Shown one piece after another: positions 16,784 through 27,909 of a stretch of 64,000 nt of DNA. The first letter of the stretch is position 1. Every line of letters begins with the position of its first letter. The notes below the pieces were generated by a model. The model saw only the letters and a program-made list of their open reading frames with translations, did no database searches and was not told the DNA's origin. The DNA is taken from NCBI RefSeq assembly GCF_001513785.1, contig NZ_LNQS01000001.1, positions 682,001 through 746,000 of the forward strand, written 5' to 3'. The translations under genes were made by a program, and so were the position numbers. Source of the stretch: Rheinheimera sp. EpRS3. Its GTDB lineage: Bacteria; Pseudomonadota; Gammaproteobacteria; Enterobacterales; Alteromonadaceae.

Positions 16784-17923
16784 TTGACTAAGTCCGCCCT
16801 GCTCGTACTGGAAGACGGCACCGTATTTCGCGGTACAGCCATTGGCGCTGAAGGAGTTTCTGTAGGTGAAGTGGTGTTTAACACTTCCATGACCGGGTAT
16901 CAGGAAATATTAACTGATCCCTCATACGCAGAACAAATCGTTACTCTCACTTATCCACACATTGGCAATACCGGTACTAACCCAGAGGATGAAGAATCCG
17001 GACAAATTTGGGCCAGGGGCCTGATAATCCGTGACCTTCCGCTTCTTGCCAGTAATTTCCGTAACCAACTCTCTCTTAGTCAGTATTTAACACAACACAA
17101 TATTCTCGGCATCGCCGATATCGATACCCGCAAGTTAACCCGTATTTTACGCGAGAAAGGCGCCCAGAATGGCTGCTTAATGGCTGGCGATGATCTGGAT
17201 GAAGCCAAAGCACTTGAGTTAGCTAAAGGCTTTCCCGGCTTATCAGGTATGGATTTAGCCAAAGAAGTTAGCGTGAAAAAAGCTTATCAATGGACTGAAG
17301 GCGGCTGGGCATTGGGCGAAGGCCATCGCGCTGCAGCGCCACAGCAGTTTCATGTGGTAGCCTATGATTTTGGTGTAAAGCGCAATATTCTGCGCATGCT
17401 GGCGGATCGCGGCTGCAAGCTAACGGTAGTGCCGGCACAAACGCCGGCCAGTGAAGTATTAGCCATGAATCCGGACGGTATTTTCTTATCCAATGGCCCT
17501 GGCGACCCGGCACCGTGTACCTATGCAATCGACGCGATTAAAACCTTCCTTGAGACCGACATTCCGGTGTTTGGTATCTGTTTAGGCCATCAGTTGCTGG
17601 CACTGGCCAGTGGCGCGCAAACGGTGAAGATGACGGTTGGTCACCATGGTGGTAATCACCCGGTGCAGAATCTGGATACCAAACGGGTACTTATTACGGC
17701 GCAAAACCACGGTTTCGCTGTCGATGAAGTCAGTTTACCGGCGAATTTACGCGCCACCCATAAATCGTTGTTTGACGGCACCTTACAGGGCATACATCGT
17801 ACCGACAAACCGGCGTTCAGCTTTCAGGGTCACCCTGAAGCCAGTCCGGGTCCGCACGAAGCCTCTGAGCTGTTCGACCATTTTATTGCGCTGATGCAAC
17901 AGCATAACGCCGCTACCCAATGA
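16784..17923 (+). CDS. carA: Carbamoyl-phosphate synthase small (glutaminase) subunit
   Basis: Hydrolyses glutamine and channels ammonia to CarB for carbamoyl phosphate, shared by pyrimidine and arginine synthesis. The 379-residue product begins [12 protein letters not shown] like the E. coli protein. The class I amidotransferase domain carries the nucleophile C266 in [10 protein letters not shown] and the HPEAS motif near the C-terminus. The start is a TTG at 16784 preceded by GGAGG at 16774-16778; an upstream TTG at 16772 lies within that ribosome site and is rejected. carB follows after a 147-base structured spacer. Confidence 0.97.
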   Translation: MTKSALLVLEDGTVFRGTAIGAEGVSVGEVVFNTSMTGYQEILTDPSYAEQIVTLTYPHIGNTGTNPEDEESGQIWARGLIIRDLPLLASNFRNQLSLSQYLTQHNILGIADIDTRKLTRILREKGAQNGCLMAGDDLDEAKALELAKGFPGLSGMDLAKEVSVKKAYQWTEGGWALGEGHRAAAPQQFHVVAYDFGVKRNILRMLADRGCKLTVVPAQTPASEVLAMNPDGIFLSNGPGDPAPCTYAIDAIKTFLETDIPVFGICLGHQLLALASGAQTVKMTVGHHGGNHPVQNLDTKRVLITAQNHGFAVDEVSLPANLRATHKSLFDGTLQGIHRTDKPAFSFQGHPEASPGPHEASELFDHFIALMQQHNAATQ

Positions 17924-17931
17924 ATGTCGAA

Positions 17932-18019
17932 ATGCACGTAGGCGGCAAGACCGGTACTCCCCATGAGCTTAGTTATACTAAGTGATTGGGGGTAACGGGC
18001 GCAGGCAACACCCGTGCAT
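17932..18019 (+). other. Structured spacer between carA and carB
   Basis: An outer stem ATGCACG (17932-17938) / CGTGCAT (18013-18019) encloses a long imperfect hairpin: 17951-17964 against 17985-17998, with a tip CTTAG / CTAAG (17968-17972 / 17978-17982). No T-run follows. In many relatives carA and carB are closer. The element could tune the CarA to CarB ratio, protect mRNA, or be an inserted palindromic repeat. Confidence 0.45.
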
Positions 18020-18070
18020 GATGACAGACGAAGGGTATAAGCAAACACGAATTACGGAGATATAGCAGCA

Positions 18071-21000
18071 ATGCCAAAACGTACAGATTTAAAAAGCATT
18101 CTGATTTTAGGCGCCGGCCCGATCGTGATTGGCCAGGCCTGTGAATTTGACTATTCAGGTGCCCAAGCCTGTAAAGCATTAAAAGAAGAAGGCTACCGCG
18201 TTATTCTGGTGAACTCGAACCCGGCCACCATTATGACCGACCCGGAAATGGCCGATGCCACCTACATTGAGCCAATTCACTGGCAGGTAGTGGAAAAAAT
18301 TATTGAAAAAGAGCGCCCTTGTGCCGTTCTGCCTACCATGGGCGGCCAGACTGCACTGAACTGTGCACTGGAATTAGAACGTCAGGGGGTGCTGGCTAAA
18401 TATAATGTTGAGATGATTGGTGCTACCGCCGATGCCATTGATAAGGCAGAAGATCGTGGTCGCTTTGATAAAGCCATGCGTTCTATCGGCCTGGCTTGCC
18501 CACGTGCCGGTTTTGCGCATTCTATGGACGAAGCCTACCAGGTACTGGAAGACATTGGCTTTCCGTGTATTATCCGGCCGTCGTTCACCATGGGCGGCTC
18601 AGGTGGTGGTATTGCTTACAACCGCGAAGAGTTTGAAGAGATTTGTACCCGCGGCCTGGATCTATCGCCTACCAAAGAGTTGCTGATTGACGAGTCGTTA
18701 ATCGGCTGGAAAGAGTACGAAATGGAAGTGGTTCGCGATAAAAACGATAACTGCATTATCGTTTGTGCCATTGAAAACTTCGACCCTATGGGCGTGCATA
18801 CTGGTGACTCTATCACTGTAGCTCCTGCGCAAACCCTGACCGACAAAGAATACCAAATCATGCGTAATGCCTCGTTGGCGGTACTGCGTGAAATCGGCGT
18901 TGAAACCGGTGGCTCAAACGTACAGTTTGGTATTAACCCGGTTGATGGCCGTATGGTTATTATTGAGATGAACCCGCGTGTGTCGCGTTCATCTGCACTG
19001 GCTTCTAAAGCTACCGGCTTCCCGATTGCCAAAGTAGCCGCCAAACTGGCGATTGGTTATACACTGGACGAGCTGGCCAACGACATTACCGGCGGTAAAA
19101 CCCCGGCGTCGTTTGAGCCGAGTATCGACTACGTGGTGACTAAGGTGCCACGCTTTAACTTTGAAAAATTTGCCGGTGCCAATGACCGCCTTACTACCCA
19201 GATGAAGTCAGTCGGGGAGGTGATGTCCATTGGCCGCAACCAGCAGGAGTCGCTGCAAAAAGCACTGCGCAGCCTTGAAATTGGCGTTTGTGGTTTAGAC
19301 CCTGTTATCGATATCACGCTGCCGGAAGCCAAAGATAAAATTGTCCGTGAATTAAAAGAGCCGGGCTCACACCGCATTTGGTATATCGCCGATGCGTTCC
19401 GCTTTGGCATGAGCATGGATGAGATTTTCACCTTAACCAATATCGACCGCTGGTTCCTGGTGCAAATCGAAGATTTGGTAAAAGAAGAGCTGGCATTGGG
19501 TAAAGACGGCTTTGCCGCACTGGATGAAGCCCGGTTAAAACGCTTAAAACGCAAAGGCTTTGCCGATAAACGTATCGCCGACGTGTTAGGTGTCAGCGAA
19601 AATGAAGTACGAAAAAAGCGTTACGGCTACAAGTTGCACCCGGTGTACAAGCGGGTTGATACCTGTGCGGCAGAATTTGCCTCTAACACCGCTTACATGT
19701 ACAGCACTTATGATGAAGAGTGTGAAGCGGCGCCAACCAACCGCGATAAAATTATGATTATTGGCGGCGGGCCGAACCGTATCGGTCAGGGTATCGAGTT
19801 CGATTACTGCTGTGTGCACGCCTCACTGGCACTGCGCGAAGACGGCTTTGAAACCATTATGGTTAACTGTAACCCTGAAACGGTGTCTACCGATTACGAT
19901 ACGTCAGACCGTCTGTACTTCGAGCCCATCACGCTGGAAGACGTGCTGGAAATTGTGCGTAAAGAGCAGCCAAAAGGTGTGATCGTGCAATACGGTGGCC
20001 AAACGCCACTGAAATTAGCCCGCGCACTGGAAGCCAACGGCGTGCCCATTATTGGCACTTCGCCGGATGCCATTGACCGTGCAGAAGACCGCGAGCGTTT
20101 CCAGCAAGCGGTAGAGCGTTTAGGCTTAAAGCAGCCGAAAAACGCCACCGTAACCAGCATGGAAGAAGCGATTGCCAAGGCTCCGGAAATTGGTTTCCCG
20201 ATGGTAGTACGCCCATCTTACGTACTGGGTGGCCGCGCGATGGAAATCGTCTATGACGAGCAGGACCTGCGCCGTTATATGACCGATGCGGTTAGCGTAT
20301 CGAACGATTCACCGGTACTGCTGGATAACTTCCTTGATGATGCGATTGAAGTAGATATCGACGCTATCTGTGATGGCAAAGAGGTGGTGATTGGCGGCAT
20401 TATGGAACACATCGAACAAGCCGGTGTGCACTCCGGTGACTCAGCCTGTTCTTTACCACCCTATAGCCTGAGCAAAGAAATCCAGGACGTAATGCGTGAG
20501 CAGGTACGTAAGCTGGCGATGGAGTTAGGTGTAGTTGGCCTGATGAACACCCAGTTTGCAGTAAAAGATAACGAAGTGTACTTAATTGAAGTTAACCCGC
20601 GTGCCGCCCGTACTGTGCCGTTTGTCTCTAAGGCCACAGGTGTTGCTGTAGCTAAAGTGGGTGCTCGTTGTATGGCTGGTAAATCGCTGGCTGCGCAGGG
20701 CATAACCAAAGAAATTATCCCACCGTTCTTCTCGGTAAAAGAAGTGGTTATTCCGTTTAACAAATTCCCGGGTGTGGATCCGATCCTTGGCCCTGAAATG
20801 CGTTCTACCGGTGAAGTGATGGGCGTGGGTGATACCTTTGAGGAAGCTTTCGCTAAAGGCCAGCTGGGTGCCAGCACGTTAATTCCAACCGGTGGTCGCG
20901 CCTTGCTTTCCGTGCGTGACAGCGATAAAGTGCGCGTTGTTGAACTGGCAAAACGTATGGTTGAAAAAGGCTTTGAGCTGGATGCTACCGGCGGTACCGC

Positions 21001-21292
21001 CAAGGCATTACAGGCCGCAGGTATTACATGCCGCACGGTAAATAAGGTGTCTGAAGGCCGTCCACATATTCTGGATCGCATTAAAAACGGTGAATACAGC
21101 TATATCGTCAATACGACCGATGGTCGCCAGGCGATTGAAGACTCTAAAGTCATTCGCCGTGGTGCGCTGCAGTACAAAGCCAACTACACCACGACATTAA
21201 ATGCTGCCTTTGCTACGGTAAAATCAAACGCCGCCAGTGCGTTTGAAAACGTAGCCTCAGTGCAGGAACTACATAAGAGAGTTAACGGATGA
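18071..21292 (+). CDS. carB: Carbamoyl-phosphate synthase large subunit
   Basis: Makes carbamoyl phosphate from bicarbonate, ammonia delivered by CarA and two ATP. At 1073 residues it equals the E. coli subunit. It contains the two homologous ATP-grasp halves ([22 protein letters not shown] near the start, and [21 protein letters not shown] at about 560) and the C-terminal allosteric MGS-like domain (about 935-1073). [18 protein letters not shown] and [18 protein letters not shown] are the paired metal/ATP motifs. GGAGATA precedes the ATG. The stop overlaps the greA start by 4 bases. Confidence 0.99.
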   Translation: MPKRTDLKSILILGAGPIVIGQACEFDYSGAQACKALKEEGYRVILVNSNPATIMTDPEMADATYIEPIHWQVVEKIIEKERPCAVLPTMGGQTALNCALELERQGVLAKYNVEMIGATADAIDKAEDRGRFDKAMRSIGLACPRAGFAHSMDEAYQVLEDIGFPCIIRPSFTMGGSGGGIAYNREEFEEICTRGLDLSPTKELLIDESLIGWKEYEMEVVRDKNDNCIIVCAIENFDPMGVHTGDSITVAPAQTLTDKEYQIMRNASLAVLREIGVETGGSNVQFGINPVDGRMVIIEMNPRVSRSSALASKATGFPIAKVAAKLAIGYTLDELANDITGGKTPASFEPSIDYVVTKVPRFNFEKFAGANDRLTTQMKSVGEVMSIGRNQQESLQKALRSLEIGVCGLDPVIDITLPEAKDKIVRELKEPGSHRIWYIADAFRFGMSMDEIFTLTNIDRWFLVQIEDLVKEELALGKDGFAALDEARLKRLKRKGFADKRIADVLGVSENEVRKKRYGYKLHPVYKRVDTCAAEFASNTAYMYSTYDEECEAAPTNRDKIMIIGGGPNRIGQGIEFDYCCVHASLALREDGFETIMVNCNPETVSTDYDTSDRLYFEPITLEDVLEIVRKEQPKGVIVQYGGQTPLKLARALEANGVPIIGTSPDAIDRAEDRERFQQAVERLGLKQPKNATVTSMEEAIAKAPEIGFPMVVRPSYVLGGRAMEIVYDEQDLRRYMTDAVSVSNDSPVLLDNFLDDAIEVDIDAICDGKEVVIGGIMEHIEQAGVHSGDSACSLPPYSLSKEIQDVMREQVRKLAMELGVVGLMNTQFAVKDNEVYLIEVNPRAARTVPFVSKATGVAVAKVGARCMAGKSLAAQGITKEIIPPFFSVKEVVIPFNKFPGVDPILGPEMRSTGEVMGVGDTFEEAFAKGQLGASTLIPTGGRALLSVRDSDKVRVVELAKRMVEKGFELDATGGTAKALQAAGITCRTVNKVSEGRPHILDRIKNGEYSYIVNTTDGRQAIEDSKVIRRGALQYKANYTTTLNAAFATVKSNAASAFENVASVQELHKRVNG

Positions 21293-21765
21293 GTGCAATC
21301 CCGATGACAGTGCAGGGCGCAGAACGACTGCGCGCTGAGCTGCATGAACTTAAATCAGTAAAACGGCCTGCGATTATCCAGGCCATTGCCACAGCACGTG
21401 AGCACGGCGATTTAAAAGAAAACGCTGAATATCATGCTGCCCGTGAGCAACAGGGCTTTTGCGAAGGCCGCATTCAGGATATTGAAGCCAAGCTGTCTAA
21501 TGCGCAGATCATTGATATCAGCAAGCTACCCAATACCGGCAAGGTTATCTTTGGCAGTACTGTTACTATTCTGAATCTGGATAGCGACGAAGAAGTGACT
21601 TACCGCATCGTTGGTGATGATGAAGCGGATATTAAAAATAACCTGATTTCAGTTAATTCGCCGATTGCGCGTGGCTTAATCGGCAAAGCTGCCGATGATG
21701 TGGTAAATATCACTACGCCCAAAGGTGTAGTTGAGTTTGAAATTACCGCAGTGCAATATATCTGA
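21289..21765 (+). CDS. greA: Transcript cleavage factor GreA
   Basis: Binds the RNA polymerase secondary channel and stimulates cleavage of backtracked transcripts. The 158-residue protein has the N-terminal antiparallel coiled coil with the acidic tip ([20 protein letters not shown] at about 38-57) and the FKBP-like C-terminal domain ([14 protein letters not shown]). ATGA overlap with carB implies coupled translation; the carAB-greA order is common in gammaproteobacteria. Confidence 0.98.
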   Translation: MSAIPMTVQGAERLRAELHELKSVKRPAIIQAIATAREHGDLKENAEYHAAREQQGFCEGRIQDIEAKLSNAQIIDISKLPNTGKVIFGSTVTILNLDSDEEVTYRIVGDDEADIKNNLISVNSPIARGLIGKAADDVVNITTPKGVVEFEITAVQYI

Positions 21766-21779
21766 ATTTTAGCCTAACA

Positions 21780-21808
21780 AAAAAGCGCCTGACGGCGCTT
21801 TTTTTATG
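21780..21808. terminator. Bidirectional terminator between greA and yhbY
   Basis: AGCGCC (21784-21789) / GGCGCT (21794-21799) flanked by an A-run and a T-run; it can end both the carAB-greA and the convergent yhbY transcripts. Confidence 0.85.
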
Positions 21809-21820
21809 TTTAATAAATAT

Positions 21821-22117
21821 TTAGCCACGTGGCAGCTGAATTTTTTTCGCTTCACTTTGGCGGAATAACACCAGGGTTTTACCTATAACCTGAACTTTAT
21901 CTGCTTTGGTTTCGCGGATGATGGCATCCATAATCAGTACTTTTTGCTCGCGGTCTTCCGTTGGTACTTTTACTTTAATCAATTCGTGAAAGTTTAGTGC
22001 TACTTCAATCTCTGCTACCACACCTTCGGTCAGGCCATTGCCACCGAGTAAAATTACTGGCTTAAGCTCATGGGCTTTTGCTTTTAAAAATTGTTTCTGT
22101 TTGTTGGTTAAACTCAT
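21821..22117 (-). CDS. yhbY: Ribosome assembly RNA-binding protein YhbY
   Basis: A 98-residue CRM-domain protein associated with pre-50S particles. The sequence follows E. coli YhbY: LTNKQKQFLKAKAHELKPVILLGGNGLTEGV, with the GxxG-type RNA loop GGNG, then IDAIIRETKADKVQVIGKTLVLFR. The frame is open further upstream on the minus strand, but ATG at 22117 matches family starts. Divergent from rlmE, as in E. coli. Confidence 0.95.
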   Translation of the reverse strand: MSLTNKQKQFLKAKAHELKPVILLGGNGLTEGVVAEIEVALNFHELIKVKVPTEDREQKVLIMDAIIRETKADKVQVIGKTLVLFRQSEAKKIQLPRG

Positions 22118-22142
22118 AAAATGACTATTTCCGCAGATAACG

Positions 22143-22171
22143 CTTGAATTTGCGTTATTGTAGCGCCATCT
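22143..22171 (+). promoter_or_regulatory. Sigma-32 promoter of rlmE-ftsH
   Basis: CTTGAA (22143-22148), 15 bases, CGCCATCT (22164-22171): one mismatch from CCCCATNT, with the same spacing as the dnaK promoter in this window. It lies 30 bases before rlmE. The E. coli rlmE(ftsJ)-ftsH operon is heat-shock controlled, so the match is expected. Confidence 0.8.
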
Positions 22172-22200
22172 AACGCATAACACTAATCAAGAGTGAAAGC

Positions 22201-22830
22201 ATGACCAAGAAAAAACGCTCCGCCAGTTCCACCCGCTGGTTGAAAGAGCATTTCGATGATCAATTTGTACAAAAAGCACAAAAATTAGGCCTGCGTTCAC
22301 GTGCAGCGTTTAAACTGGAAGAGATAAACCAGCAGGACAAACTGATAAAACCGGCGATGACTGTGGTTGATTTAGGCTCTGCGCCGGGTAGTTGGTCACA
22401 GTTCTGTGTGGGGCTTGTCGGTGACAAAGGTACCGTGATAGCCTGCGACATTCTGCCAATGGACCCGATTAACGGTGTCAGTTTCCTGCAGGGAGACTTT
22501 CGTGATGAAGCAGTATTAGATGCATTACTGAGCCGGATCGGTGGTCAGAACGTAGATGTGGTATTGTCTGACATGGCACCGAATATGAGTGGCAATGATA
22601 CTACTGATCAGGCAAGGTCGGTGTATCTGGTAGAGCTGGCGTTGGATATGTGTCACAAAGTACTGAAGCAAAATGGCAGTTTTGTGGTCAAAGTATTTCA
22701 GGGTGATGGCTTCGAGCAATTTTTAAAAGATGTGCGCGCCGCCTTTACCACTGTAAAAATTCGTAAGCCCGATTCGTCCCGTGCGCGTTCACGTGAGACA
22801 TATATCGTGGCGACCGGCTTCAAAGTCTAG
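22201..22830 (+). CDS. rlmE: 23S rRNA 2'-O-ribose U2552 methyltransferase RlmE (FtsJ/RrmJ)
   Basis: Heat-shock methyltransferase acting on the A-loop of 50S subunits with SAM. The 209-residue protein has the SAM loop [21 protein letters not shown] and the K-D-K-E catalytic tetrad (for example K in [11 protein letters not shown] and K in [10 protein letters not shown]). AAGAGTGAAAGC supplies the ribosome site. ftsH follows 49 bases downstream; the pair forms a conserved heat-shock operon. Confidence 0.97.
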   Translation: MTKKKRSASSTRWLKEHFDDQFVQKAQKLGLRSRAAFKLEEINQQDKLIKPAMTVVDLGSAPGSWSQFCVGLVGDKGTVIACDILPMDPINGVSFLQGDFRDEAVLDALLSRIGGQNVDVVLSDMAPNMSGNDTTDQARSVYLVELALDMCHKVLKQNGSFVVKVFQGDGFEQFLKDVRAAFTTVKIRKPDSSRARSRETYIVATGFKV

Positions 22831-22879
22831 TAAAGTAGCCGGGTAATTATCTATTTATCGGTAAGAAGAGGTTATAACC

Positions 22880-24811
22880 TTGAGTGACATGGCAAAGAAT
22901 CTGATTGTCTGGTTAGTGATCGCCGTCGTATTAATGTCGGTGTTTAATAGCTTTGGCCCCGGCGACAGTACCGACCGGCAAACCAGCTATACCCAGTTTA
23001 TCAACGAGGTAAATCAGGGCCAGATCCGCGAGGTGAAAGTTGAGCGCTCTGGTGTGATTACCGGTGTAAAACGCAGCGGTGACAGCTTCGAAACAGTTAT
23101 TCCGGGTGGCTATGATGAAAAGCTGCTGGACGACCTGATCAAAAATGACGTCAGAACTTTAGGCAGTAAGCCGGAAGAAAGCAGCTTGCTGGGCACTATT
23201 TTGCTGTCCTGGGGCCCGATGTTATTGCTTATCGGCGTGTGGATTTTCTTTATGCGCCAGATGCAAGGCGGCGGTGGCAAAGGTGCCATGTCGTTTGGCA
23301 AAAGCAAAGCGCGCCTGATGGGTGAAGATCAGATCAAAACCACTTTTGCTGATGTTGCAGGTTGCGACGAAGCTAAAGAAGAGGTATCTGAACTGGTTGA
23401 TTACCTGCGCGATCCATCCCGTTTCCAAAAATTGGGCGGTAAAATTCCAACCGGTATTTTAATGGTTGGCCCGCCAGGCACAGGTAAAACACTGTTAGCC
23501 AAAGCCATTGCCGGTGAAGCCAAAGTGCCTTTCTTTACCATTTCCGGTTCAGACTTTGTGGAAATGTTTGTCGGTGTGGGTGCATCCCGTGTGCGCGACA
23601 TGTTTGAACAAGCCAAAAAAGCTGCACCTTGTATTATCTTTATCGATGAGATTGATGCAGTAGGCCGTCAGCGTGGTGCCGGTTTAGGCGGTGGCCATGA
23701 TGAACGTGAGCAAACCTTAAACCAGATGCTGGTAGAGATGGATGGCTTCGATGGTAACGAGGGCATTATTGTTATCGCTGCAACTAACCGTCCTGACGTA
23801 CTGGACCCTGCGCTATTGCGCCCCGGCCGTTTTGACCGCCAGGTAGTGGTAGGTTTGCCGGATGTAAAAGGCCGCGAGCAAATTTTAAAAGTGCATATGC
23901 GTAAAGTGCCACTGGCTGAAGGTGTAGAGCCGTCAGTTATTGCACGCGGTACGCCGGGCTTTTCTGGTGCCGACTTAGCCAACCTGGTTAACGAAGCGGC
24001 ATTGTTTGCTGCCCGTGGTAATCGCCGCGTGGTGTCGATGGACGAGTTTGAAAAAGCCAAAGACAAAATCATGATGGGCGCAGAACGCCGCTCTATGGTG
24101 ATGACAGAGAAAGAAAAAGAAATGACAGCCTACCACGAAGCTGGCCATGCCATTGTTGGCCGCTTGGTGCCTGATCATGACCCGGTGTATAAAGTCAGTA
24201 TTATTCCGCGTGGACGGGCTTTAGGTGTCACCATGTACTTACCAGAACGTGACCGTGTATCGCACAGCAAACGTTTACTAGAGAGTATGATCAGCTCGTT
24301 GTTCGGTGGCCGTATTGCCGAAGAAGTGATTTACGGTTTTGAATATGTCACTACCGGTGCGTCGAACGATATTGAGCGGGCTACAGATTTGGCGCGTAAG
24401 ATGGTTACCCAGTGGGGTTTCTCAGAGAAACTGGGCCCGTTGCTGTATGCCGATGAAGAAGGTGAAGTGTTCCTTGGCCGCTCTGTCAGCAAAAACAAGC
24501 ATATGTCGGAAGATACCGTTAAAGCCATTGATGCAGAAATTCGTGACTTTATTGACCGTAATTATGACCGCGCGAAAAAGCTGATTGAAGAAAATATGGA
24601 CATCCTGCATGCAATGAAAGATGCATTGATGAAGTATGAAACCATAGACGCTAAACAGATTGATGACCTGATGGCCCGTCGCGAAGTTCGCCAGCCAGAG
24701 AACTGGGAACCACGTGATAAGCCAGGCTCAGATGACAAGCCGGATAGCAAAGTGAGCCAGGATGATGATGCTGCCGCACCCGGTAAGCCATCAGAAGGTA
24801 ATCTGCACTAA
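22880..24811 (+). CDS. ftsH: ATP-dependent zinc metalloprotease FtsH
   Basis: Inner-membrane AAA+ protease that degrades membrane and regulatory proteins such as LpxC and sigma-32. Of 643 residues, two N-terminal membrane segments flank a periplasmic domain (about 30-100); the AAA module has Walker A GPPGTGKT at 197-204 and the SRH region; the protease has HEAGH from 419. The C-terminal tail is acidic and low-complexity. The TTG at 22880 is chosen because AAGAGG lies 9 bases upstream; ATG 22889, three codons in, is the alternative and corresponds to the start usually cited for E. coli. Confidence 0.99.
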   Translation: MSDMAKNLIVWLVIAVVLMSVFNSFGPGDSTDRQTSYTQFINEVNQGQIREVKVERSGVITGVKRSGDSFETVIPGGYDEKLLDDLIKNDVRTLGSKPEESSLLGTILLSWGPMLLLIGVWIFFMRQMQGGGGKGAMSFGKSKARLMGEDQIKTTFADVAGCDEAKEEVSELVDYLRDPSRFQKLGGKIPTGILMVGPPGTGKTLLAKAIAGEAKVPFFTISGSDFVEMFVGVGASRVRDMFEQAKKAAPCIIFIDEIDAVGRQRGAGLGGGHDEREQTLNQMLVEMDGFDGNEGIIVIAATNRPDVLDPALLRPGRFDRQVVVGLPDVKGREQILKVHMRKVPLAEGVEPSVIARGTPGFSGADLANLVNEAALFAARGNRRVVSMDEFEKAKDKIMMGAERRSMVMTEKEKEMTAYHEAGHAIVGRLVPDHDPVYKVSIIPRGRALGVTMYLPERDRVSHSKRLLESMISSLFGGRIAEEVIYGFEYVTTGASNDIERATDLARKMVTQWGFSEKLGPLLYADEEGEVFLGRSVSKNKHMSEDTVKAIDAEIRDFIDRNYDRAKKLIEENMDILHAMKDALMKYETIDAKQIDDLMARREVRQPENWEPRDKPGSDDKPDSKVSQDDDAAAPGKPSEGNLH

Positions 24812-24834
24812 ATCTGCTGCATTTAATTAAACGA

Positions 24835-24863
24835 AAGCCCCGGTTATGCCGGGGTTTATTTTT
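24835..24863 (+). terminator. Terminator after ftsH
   Basis: CCCCGG (24838-24843), loop TTATG, CCGGGG (24849-24854), then a T-rich tract. It separates rlmE-ftsH from folP, though some read-through may occur. Confidence 0.8.
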
Positions 24864-24899
24864 ATTGTCAGAGCCAAAATATCTGCTACAGGAGCAATT

Positions 24900-25733
24900 A
24901 TGTTGTTGTCCTTGCCGCGTCAGCGCACGCTGGATTTAAGCCGCCCACTGGTTATGGGGATTTTAAATGTTACACCGGACTCTTTCTCTGATGGCGGTAA
25001 ACACCAGCAGTTGGACGCCGCTCTGCGTCAGGCCGAGCAGATGCTGTCAGACGGTGCAGCAATTTTAGATATTGGCGGTGAATCTACCCGCCCCGGCGCC
25101 GCTGATGTAGCAGAGCAGGACGAGTTAAACCGCGTAATACCTGTTATTGAAGCCATCCGCCAACGTTTTGACTGTGCCATCTCGGTTGACACCAGCAAGG
25201 CTGCCGTTATGTCAGCTGCGGTTCAGGCTGGTGCCGATATTATCAATGATGTCAGGGCCTTGCTGGAACCTGGTGCTTTAAAAGTTGCTATTGCAGCAGA
25301 TCTGCCGGTATGCCTGATGCATATGCAGGGCGCGCCGCGCAGTATGCAGCATTTACCGCAATATCAGCATGTTGTGGCAGAAGTTAAGCAGTTCTTATTG
25401 GAGCGTGCCACTGTCTGTGAACAGGCAGGCATGCCAAGGCAGCATATTATTTTGGATCCCGGTTTTGGTTTTGGCAAAAGCCTGAGCCATAACTATTTAC
25501 TGTTGCAGCAACTGACACAATTTACCGATTCTGACTATCCGGTACTGGCAGGTATGTCGCGTAAATCAATGATTGGTCAATTACTGAACATACCGGTGAA
25601 TGAGCGTTTGGCAGCTAGTGTAGCCTGCGCTACTATTGCAGCATTACAAGGGGCCCGGATAATCCGGGTGCATGATGTTAAAGAAACCGTGCAGGCGGTC
25701 AGGGTTGTGACGGCAATGCAGTATGGAGCATAA
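24900..25733 (+). CDS. folP: Dihydropteroate synthase
   Basis: Condenses p-aminobenzoate with hydroxymethyl-dihydropterin pyrophosphate in folate synthesis; target of sulfonamides. The 277-residue TIM-barrel protein shows MGILNVTPDSFSDGG near 20-34, DIGGESTRPGA, and the C-terminal RVHDVKE block. The frame opens at 24846 inside the ftsH terminator, but ATG 24900 follows GGAG at 24891-24894 and matches family length. glmM starts 3 bases after its stop. Confidence 0.97.
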   Translation: MLLSLPRQRTLDLSRPLVMGILNVTPDSFSDGGKHQQLDAALRQAEQMLSDGAAILDIGGESTRPGAADVAEQDELNRVIPVIEAIRQRFDCAISVDTSKAAVMSAAVQAGADIINDVRALLEPGALKVAIAADLPVCLMHMQGAPRSMQHLPQYQHVVAEVKQFLLERATVCEQAGMPRQHIILDPGFGFGKSLSHNYLLLQQLTQFTDSDYPVLAGMSRKSMIGQLLNIPVNERLAASVACATIAALQGARIIRVHDVKETVQAVRVVTAMQYGA

Positions 25734-25736
25734 AGG

Positions 25737-27071
25737 ATGAGCAGAAAATATTTTGGAACTGATGGCGTGCGTGGCCGTGTCGGCGAGTTTCCTATTACGC
25801 CAGAGTTTGCGATGAAGTTAGGCTGGGCCGCCGGCCGTGTGTTGTCACAGCGTGGCACCCGTAAAGTATTAATTGGCAAAGATACGCGTATCTCTGGTTA
25901 TTTATTAGAAACAGCATTGGAAGCCGGTTTAATTGCAGCTGGTATCAACGTGCGTTTGCTGGGGCCGATGCCTACACCTGCGGTAGCTTATTTAACCCGC
26001 ACATTCAGAGCTGAGGCCGGTATTGTGATCAGTGCCTCGCACAATCCCTATTACGACAACGGCATTAAGTTTTTCTCCGCTGATGGCACAAAATTACCGG
26101 ATGAAGTTGAACTGGCGATTGAATACGAGCTGGAACAGCCGATGGTGTGCGAGTCATCGGAAAAGCTGGGCAAAGCTCAGCGTATTGATGATGCTGCCGG
26201 GCGTTATATCGAGTTTTGTAAAAGCCACTTACCTAACCATTTATCACTAAGCGGCATGACAATTGTTATCGACTGTGCCCACGGTGCCACTTATCACATA
26301 GCACCTGCAGTGTTTAAAGAATTGGGTGCTGAAGTCATTGTAATTGGTGCCAGCCCGGATGGATTAAATATTAACGATCATTGTGGTGCCACCCATACTG
26401 AATTGCTGCAGAAAACTGTTGTGGAGCGTGAAGCCGACCTCGGTATTGCTTATGACGGCGATGGTGACCGTGTCATGATGGTTGATCATACCGGCCGGGT
26501 TATTGATGGCGATGAAATTGTTTATATTATTGCCCGTGCTGCCAAAGAGCAGAATAAACTGCAAGGCGGCGTAGTCGGTACTTTAATGAGTAACCTGGGA
26601 CTGGAGTTGGCACTTAAAGAGTTAGGTATCCCGTTTGCCCGCAGTGCAGTGGGCGACCGCTACGTAATGGAGCTGCTACGCGAGAATAACTGGCGTATTG
26701 GTGGTGAAAACTCAGGCCATGTATTGAATTTAGACCATACCTGCACCGGTGACGGTATTATTGCGTCACTACAAGTGCTTACGGCAATGATTGAGGCGGG
26801 TATGACGCTGGCTGAATTTAGCCAGGGTATGCATAAGCTGCCACAAGTGCTGGTGAACGTAAAATTTGAAAAAGGCACCGCCCCGTTGGAAAAACAACAT
26901 GTGAAGCAAGTGATTGCCGATGTTGAGGCCAAGCTGAATGGTTCAGGCAGGGTGCTGATCCGTAAAAGTGGCACCGAACCATTGATCCGGGTAATGGTAG
27001 AAGGTGAAGATGCCACTGACGTACAACAGTATGCCGAGCAGATTGCTGCTGCAGTAAAAATCGCCAGTTGA
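25737..27071 (+). CDS. glmM: Phosphoglucosamine mutase
   Basis: Converts glucosamine-6-phosphate to glucosamine-1-phosphate for UDP-GlcNAc, peptidoglycan and LPS. The 444-residue protein has the four-domain phosphohexomutase fold: [10 protein letters not shown] at the start, active-site ISASHNP with phospho-serine S101, the metal loop DGDGDR (about 241-246), sugar loop GGENSGH and phosphate loop [12 protein letters not shown]. The start codon overlaps the AGGATGAG ribosome region. folP-glmM coupling is conserved. Confidence 0.98.
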   Translation: MSRKYFGTDGVRGRVGEFPITPEFAMKLGWAAGRVLSQRGTRKVLIGKDTRISGYLLETALEAGLIAAGINVRLLGPMPTPAVAYLTRTFRAEAGIVISASHNPYYDNGIKFFSADGTKLPDEVELAIEYELEQPMVCESSEKLGKAQRIDDAAGRYIEFCKSHLPNHLSLSGMTIVIDCAHGATYHIAPAVFKELGAEVIVIGASPDGLNINDHCGATHTELLQKTVVEREADLGIAYDGDGDRVMMVDHTGRVIDGDEIVYIIARAAKEQNKLQGGVVGTLMSNLGLELALKELGIPFARSAVGDRYVMELLRENNWRIGGENSGHVLNLDHTCTGDGIIASLQVLTAMIEAGMTLAEFSQGMHKLPQVLVNVKFEKGTAPLEKQHVKQVIADVEAKLNGSGRVLIRKSGTEPLIRVMVEGEDATDVQQYAEQIAAAVKIAS

Positions 27072-27154
27072 TTGTCCGAAGGCGCCATTAAAGCTTGTTT
27101 GCACCGGCGTGGTTGGTTAATATCGCGCCCGTCTAATTACAGGGAAACAGCACC

Positions 27155-27907
27155 ATGCAACGCACACCACTGATCGCAGCGAACTGGAAAATGAACGGTT
27201 CAGCCGCACTGGTTGAGGAAATGGTCGAGGTGTTAACGGCGCTACCGTTAGCAGAGCAAGCTGTTGTGGTGTGTCCACCAGCCACGTTGTTAACACGCTT
27301 CCCTGCACTGTGTAATTTTGCTCTTGGCGGGCAGACATTAAGCCATGAAATAAGCGGTGCTTTTACCGGTGAACTCAGTGCTGATTTGCTGCAGGAAGCC
27401 GGAGCCAGTTATGTAATTGTCGGACATTCAGAGCGACGTGCGCTAAATGGCGAAGGTAATGAACTTATCGCGGCTAAATTGGCTCGAGCTGTTGGAGCAG
27501 GTTTAACACCGATACTGTGTGTTGGTGAATCTGCAGCCGAGCGGCAGCAAGAAAAAACGCAGCAGGTTCTTGCACGGCAACTTGATGCGGTGTATGCTTC
27601 GCAGCCCGAATTACTGGCGAAATCAGTGATTGCGTATGAACCCATCTGGGCGATTGGCACAGGTGAGTCGGCAACGCCAGAACAGGCGCAAACGACACAT
27701 GCATTTATCAGGCAGCATCTGGCCAGGTACAATACGCAGTCAGCAGTAAGGGTAAAATTATTGTATGGCGGCAGTGTTAATGCAGACAATTTTGCTGCAT
27801 TATTTCGCCAAGCTGATATAGACGGTGCTCTGGTAGGCGGCGCAAGCCTCAAACCAGCAGAATTTGCGCAAATTTGCCTTGCAGTTACAAAAGGTGCAAA
27901 GGAATAA
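27155..27907 (+). CDS. tpiA: Triosephosphate isomerase
   Basis: Interconverts dihydroxyacetone phosphate and glyceraldehyde-3-phosphate in glycolysis. The 250-residue TIM barrel has AANWKMNG, catalytic H91 in VGHSERR, catalytic E162 in AYEPIWAIGTG, and the phosphate loop LLYGGSVNADN. In E. coli tpiA is elsewhere; the glmM-tpiA-secG order is seen in Shewanella and Pseudomonas. secG begins 2 bases after its stop. Confidence 0.98.
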   Translation: MQRTPLIAANWKMNGSAALVEEMVEVLTALPLAEQAVVVCPPATLLTRFPALCNFALGGQTLSHEISGAFTGELSADLLQEAGASYVIVGHSERRALNGEGNELIAAKLARAVGAGLTPILCVGESAAERQQEKTQQVLARQLDAVYASQPELLAKSVIAYEPIWAIGTGESATPEQAQTTHAFIRQHLARYNTQSAVRVKLLYGGSVNADNFAALFRQADIDGALVGGASLKPAEFAQICLAVTKGAKE

Positions 27908-27909
27908 GC

